Assembly: GCF_030345705.1 (NCBI RefSeq)
Contig: NZ_JAUASW010000001.1
Location: forward strand, 1,116,001-1,180,000
DNA from: Pelomonas sp. SE-A7
GTDB taxonomy: Bacteria; Pseudomonadota; Gammaproteobacteria; Burkholderiales; Burkholderiaceae_C
Length of the DNA stretch: 64,000 nucleotides
Direction of reading: 5' to 3'
Each line of letters opens with the position of its first letter. Within the stretch, counting starts at the first letter, position 1. Below the pieces are notes generated by a model, which was not told the origin of the DNA, did not search any database, and was given only the letters and a program-made list of their open reading frames with translations. Below, piece by piece: positions 60,412 to 64,000 of the stretch. Made by a program: the position numbers and the translations under genes.

Positions 60412-62007
60412 TCACCCCCGGGCGCTGGCGCGCCTGTGCAATTCGGTGATCGCATGCCGAGCCGACAGCACCGCCCCCTCCTGCCAGCCCGGCAGCAGCG
60501 AGGCATGCTCACCGGCCAGCACGATGCGGCCGTCCATCTTCAAGAGCGCCGGGTAATGGACGCGCCGGGCCTCGTCGTCCCATTCGCCGAAGCAGCCCAG
60601 CGAGAACGGCGAGCGGTGCCAGCCCACCGAAATGCCGCACTCGAACTCCGCCGCAGCCTGCGGATGGACCTGGCCCACCATGGCCAGGGTTTCGCGCAGC
60701 CGCCGCTCGGGCGCCATCGCCGTGTACTCGAAGGCGTTCGGGCCGAAGGCATAGGCGCCCAGCAGCACGCCCTTGCGGCTGTGGATCTCGTGGCTGGGAT
60801 AGCCGATCACGCGGTTGGGAAGTTCGGTGTAGCTGATGCCGCCATAGATGCCTTCGTCCTGCTCCCAGAAACGGCGCTTGAACTGCAGGCCGACCTTGGC
60901 CGCCGCCGCATAGGGACAGGCCGAGATCGCCGCCTTCAGCGCCGGGCCGACGGCGATCTCCAGCTGTGACAGCACCGACAGCGGAATCGCCACCACGCAG
61001 TAGTCGGCCTTGAGCGTACGCACCGGCGAGCCGGGCCGGGCCAGGTCCTCGCACTCGACACTGACGCCCTGCTCGTCCTGGCCGATACTGCGCACCCGGG
61101 TCCGGTACTGGATGCGCGGCCCCACCGCCTTGGCCAGGGCGCGGGCCACGGCGTCCATGCCCCCGACCGGCTGGAACAGCGGCATCTGGAAATCGAACTC
61201 GGCGTTGTGGGCCAGCGCGCCCCAGAGGCCGGCATCCAGCAGCTCATGCAGACCTACAGGCTGCTCGGCCGGCGGATCGGCCGAGACGTTCTGGCCCTCG
61301 TGCGGCTCGAAGCCGCGCCTGAGCGTGTAGTTGGGCCCGGGCCGGTAGCGGAATTCTCTGTCCAGGCCGCCGAACTCGCGCAGTGCCTCGCGCAGCTTCT
61401 CGCGATCCTCGACGCTCAGCTCCTGGTCCAGCTGGTGGCGTGCCACAACCTTGGCCAGCAGCTCGGACACATGGCCGTGTCCATCCGCCTGCATGCTGCG
61501 CAAACGTTGCGGCTTGCCCCCGAACAGGCGCGGGCTGTGCAGATAGGCGTTGTGGTTGACGTGAATGAAGGGCTGCAGCTCCACACCGAAGCGCCGGCAA
61601 TAAGAGAGCAGGCCATGGTGGTGATGCGGAATGCGCCAGGGGCCCGGGTTCAGGTACTGGCCCTTGTCGAAACGGCAGACCTGAGTCGCACCGCCCAGCT
61701 CGGTGAACCGGTCGCCGCCGCGCAAGGTCCAGCAGCGGCCGCCGGCGCGCTGGTTGAACTCGATCAACTGGACCTGGTAGCCCGCCCTCTGCAGCTCATA
61801 GCCGGCCACCATGCCGGCCACGCCGGCACCGACGATCAACACCCGCTTGCCCTTGGGCGCCCCCTGCAGCGCAAACTCAGTGGCGGCAGGTGAAGCATGG
61901 GCCAGCCCCAGCCCGGCCATGGCCGCGTAGGCAGCGCCGCTGCCGGCATGGCGCCCCAGGGCCAGCAGCCACTGGCGCCGGGTCGGATTCGCGGAGCTAG
62001 GGGACAT
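60412..62007 (-). CDS. Tat-exported flavin monoamine oxidase/L-amino acid oxidase-like enzyme
   Basis: 531 residues from ATG 62007 after GAGGAGGG. Twin-arginine signal TRRQWLLAL (9-17), FAD motif VGAGVAGMVAGYEL (59-72), GGRCWTLRGGDRFTELGG, and a conserved Lys at about residue 370 (AAKVGLQF) equivalent to the MAO/LAAO N5 lysine. GEHASLLPGWQEGAVLSA closes the FAD fold. It would oxidise amines or amino acids in the periplasm to imines. Coupled to the cytochrome and RidA genes. Confidence 0.9.
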   Translation of the reverse strand: MSPSSANPTRRQWLLALGRHAGSGAAYAAMAGLGLAHASPAATEFALQGAPKGKRVLIVGAGVAGMVAGYELQRAGYQVQLIEFNQRAGGRCWTLRGGDRFTELGGATQVCRFDKGQYLNPGPWRIPHHHHGLLSYCRRFGVELQPFIHVNHNAYLHSPRLFGGKPQRLRSMQADGHGHVSELLAKVVARHQLDQELSVEDREKLREALREFGGLDREFRYRPGPNYTLRRGFEPHEGQNVSADPPAEQPVGLHELLDAGLWGALAHNAEFDFQMPLFQPVGGMDAVARALAKAVGPRIQYRTRVRSIGQDEQGVSVECEDLARPGSPVRTLKADYCVVAIPLSVLSQLEIAVGPALKAAISACPYAAAAKVGLQFKRRFWEQDEGIYGGISYTELPNRVIGYPSHEIHSRKGVLLGAYAFGPNAFEYTAMAPERRLRETLAMVGQVHPQAAAEFECGISVGWHRSPFSLGCFGEWDDEARRVHYPALLKMDGRIVLAGEHASLLPGWQEGAVLSARHAITELHRRASARG

Positions 62008-62240
62008 CGTCAGCCCTCCTCGCCCCGCAGCTTCCGGCCGATGGGCCGGTAACGGGGCACAGCCACAGACCATAGCGCCGTGACTGACCGCCCATCAGAG
62101 GGTATTCCGCAATCGCCGGCCGATCGAAAACCGCGCCGATCGCGCAGCCTGTACCGGCCTTTCTGCAGCCTGTCGTTTGACCTCCGGCGTCGCCCGGAAC
62201 ACAGCCCTAGGCTTCGCCCGTCCCAACCCAGGAGGTCCAC

Positions 62241-62651
62241 ATGGAGCCGCGTCACTTTGCCGTCATTACTTTCCTCACCCTTGCTGCCGCCACCGCTTCG
62301 GCGCAGTCCTCAGCAGGCCTGAAGCGCATCGAAGTTCAGGGCCGCGCCGTGCCGGTGCGCGTGGCCTGCCCCCAGCTGGAGCAGCAGATGCAGGACCGCC
62401 TCGCCTACCAGTGGCGACAGCTGCAGATGGGGGGTGAATTCCGGGTCGACTTCAACCTCACCAACGGCGAGGTGCAAGAGATCCTGGTGGAGGGCAAGCC
62501 CAAGGCCTATGCCAACGAAATCCGCCGCGTGCTGCGCAGCCTGGACTGCAGCGGCCAGCCCCATGCACAGAACTTCGCACTGCAATTGCGCGTGCTGGAT
62601 GACGATGAAGTCCGCCGCGGCGGCCAGCAGGTCGCGCTGCTAAGCCGCTGA
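62241..62651 (+). CDS. Small exported protein, function unknown
   Basis: 136 residues. Signal peptide MEPRHFAVITFLTLAAATASA, then a 110-residue mature part with two Cys (about 47 and 99) that might form a disulfide. AGGAGG ribosome site before the ATG. Divergent from the oxidase gene with a 233-bp gap. I do not recognise a domain. Confidence 0.75.
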   Translation: MEPRHFAVITFLTLAAATASAQSSAGLKRIEVQGRAVPVRVACPQLEQQMQDRLAYQWRQLQMGGEFRVDFNLTNGEVQEILVEGKPKAYANEIRRVLRSLDCSGQPHAQNFALQLRVLDDDEVRRGGQQVALLSR

Positions 62652-62666
62652 TCCGCTACAGCCGGC

Positions 62667-64000
62667 TCAGGCCAGGGGCAGCGTCAGCACGAAGCAGCTG
62701 CCACCGCCCTCGCGCGACTCGCAGTGCACCGAGCCACGGTGGCGGGCCGCGATCTGCTTGACCAGGCTGAGCCCCAAGCCCACGCCACCGGCCTGCTCGG
62801 CATGGCCGGGCAGGCGAAAGAAGGGCTCGAAGATGCGTTCGCGCATGTCCGGCGGCACACCGGGGCCGCGGTCGCACACGCGCAGCTGCGCCTCGCGCAG
62901 CGAGCGGTGCAGCTGCAGCATGACCTCGCCGCCGCCGTAGCGGCGAGCGTTCTCCAGCAGGTTGCGCAGGGCGCGGCGCAGCAGGCGTTCCTCGCCCATG
63001 ACGCGCAGGTCGGCCATGCCGTTCTCGACATCGAGCTGGGCGCCCAGATGGGCCGCCTCTTCCGCGGCCACGCCCAGCAGGTCGACCGGATCCTTGTGTG
63101 GTTCGCCGGCACCGCCCTCCAGGCGGCTGGCCAGCAACACCTCCTCGACCAGGGCGTCCAGCTCGCCGATATTGGTCTCGATCTCGCGGCGAAGTCTTTC
63201 ACGCTGGGCCGGCGGCGCGTCCTCGATCATCGAGAACGCCATCTTCAGCCGCGCCAGCGGCGAGCGCAGCTCATGGCTGGCATTGGCCAACAGGCTCTGG
63301 TGCGAGCGCACCAGGGCCTCGATCTGGCCGGCGGCGCGGTTGAAGCTCTCGGCCAGACGCGCCACCTCATCCTTGCCGTCGTCATCGATGCGATGGCTGA
63401 GATTGCCTTCGCCGAAACGTTCGACACCGCGTTGCAGGCCTTCCAGCCGGCGCGTCAGGCGGCGCACCACCGGGTAGGCGCCGGCCGCGACGCCCAGGAA
63501 CAGCAGGACCAGCAGCAGGGCCAGGCCTTCGCCACCCAGTCGCGGGCCGAACGGGTTGACATTGAGCGGCGTCTCGTCGCGCCGTTGCGGCGGCCGCTGG
63601 CCGCGCTCGCCGGCCGGCCCGCCACCTGCACCTACGGAACCGGGCGGACGGAACTGCCGGATGATGGTCAGGCTTCGGCCGTCCTCCAGGTCGATGTTGA
63701 GCCGGCGGGCGCCGGGCTCGTCCTCGCGCCTGAGGAATGCTTCGGAAGCGCCGATGCGGCGCCCCTGCTCATCCTCCAGCGCAATGGCCATGCGCAGGCG
63801 CTGGCCCCACTCGCGCAGCGAGGCGGCCTGGTCTTCCTTGGGGGCGCTGGCCGGTGGCAGGGCGCGGTGGATCAGCAGCGCCATCGCGGTCAGGCGCTCG
63901 CCGGCCGCCGCATCGGCATTGCCGCGCTCTTGCTCGATCTGGTGCTGAAACAACCAGGCCGAGCCGAAGGCAAAGGCCGCCAGCACCAGGACGACGGTCA
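62667..64000 (-). CDS. Sensor histidine kinase, N-terminus beyond the window
   Basis: At least 444 residues, cut at the right edge; the codon spanning 63999 to 64001 reads NTG, so the start ATG may lie right at the boundary. One membrane helix, a periplasmic loop, a second helix (about 150), HAMP (VVRRLTRRLEGL), the H-box ASHELRSPLARL (His phosphorylation site), N-box LLENARRYGGG, G1 DRGPGVPP and G2 GGVGLGLSLV. Response regulator gene presumably beyond the window. Confidence 0.9.
   Translation of the reverse strand, partial: TVVLVLAAFAFGSAWLFQHQIEQERGNADAAAGERLTAMALLIHRALPPASAPKEDQAASLREWGQRLRMAIALEDEQGRRIGASEAFLRREDEPGARRLNIDLEDGRSLTIIRQFRPPGSVGAGGGPAGERGQRPPQRRDETPLNVNPFGPRLGGEGLALLLVLLFLGVAAGAYPVVRRLTRRLEGLQRGVERFGEGNLSHRIDDDGKDEVARLAESFNRAAGQIEALVRSHQSLLANASHELRSPLARLKMAFSMIEDAPPAQRERLRREIETNIGELDALVEEVLLASRLEGGAGEPHKDPVDLLGVAAEEAAHLGAQLDVENGMADLRVMGEERLLRRALRNLLENARRYGGGEVMLQLHRSLREAQLRVCDRGPGVPPDMRERIFEPFFRLPGHAEQAGGVGLGLSLVKQIAARHRGSVHCESREGGGSCFVLTLPLA

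Overview
The window is dense, high-GC (roughly two-thirds G+C) chromosomal DNA from a betaproteobacterium of the order Burkholderiales, most likely a Roseateles/Rubrivivax/Leptothrix-type organism. This rests on gene content and protein flavour (DUF3717 fused to DUF1289, DUF3016, RdgC, ftsK-lolA-rarA order, rimP-nusA-infB-rbfA-truB order, YbaL-like antiporter), not on a database search. I see no prophage, insertion sequence, CRISPR array, rRNA operon or integrase. It is mainly core genome with a few accessory modules.

Layout. 1-3.5 kb: a TetR-family repressor with twin palindromic operators, a divergent DMT exporter, an M14-type deacylase and a DsbA/FrnE-like protein. 3.5-7.7 kb: rdgC, a 233-bp long inverted repeat, an RhlE-type RNA helicase, and overlapping ogt and dusA. 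7.7-12.5 kb: an ABC exporter pair, a lipoprotein and formate-tetrahydrofolate ligase (fhs). 12.7-15.7 kb: two tandem membrane-bound EAL phosphodiesterases from a local duplication. 15.7-17.7 kb: a 3-hydroxyisobutyryl-CoA hydrolase-like protein and a second DMT transporter. 17.8-26.4 kb: the translation/transcription operon rimP-nusA-infB-rbfA-truB-typA on the minus strand, with a recognisable promoter and an intrinsic terminator inside its leader. 26.5-31.2 kb: fabI, a Lys/Arg/Orn decarboxylase, and an NfeD plus SPFH (stomatin-like) pair. 31.3-35.1 kb: tRNA-Ser(GGA), an ATP-grasp protein, a sulfur-linked cysM-NUDIX-tusA run, tRNA-Leu(CAA) and a rhomboid protease. 35.1-42.8 kb: an NAD-dependent epimerase, a ferredoxin-type reductase, a 2-oxoglutarate/Fe(II) dioxygenase, a Leu/Val-type dehydrogenase and a LivHMGF transporter, which together suggest branched-chain amino acid metabolism. 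43-50 kb: rarA, a Kef/YbaL antiporter, lolA, ftsK (preceded by a 59-bp tandem duplication carrying copies of its start) and a Crp/Fnr regulator. 50-58 kb: trxB, rpmB-rpmG, a DUF3016 protein, a fatty acid desaturase, rsmB, small DUF proteins, purN and trpS. 58-64 kb: a MATE exporter, then an exported module of Tat-type flavin amine/amino-acid oxidase, c-type cytochrome and signal-peptide-bearing RidA, a small exported protein, and a histidine kinase running off the right edge.

The most promising observations are the exported oxidase-cytochrome-RidA module, the leader attenuator of the rimP-nusA-infB operon, the duplicated EAL proteins with a shared unnamed six-helix membrane domain, the 59-bp duplication at the ftsK start, and the long inverted repeat after rdgC. 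Novelty cannot be judged without database searches.
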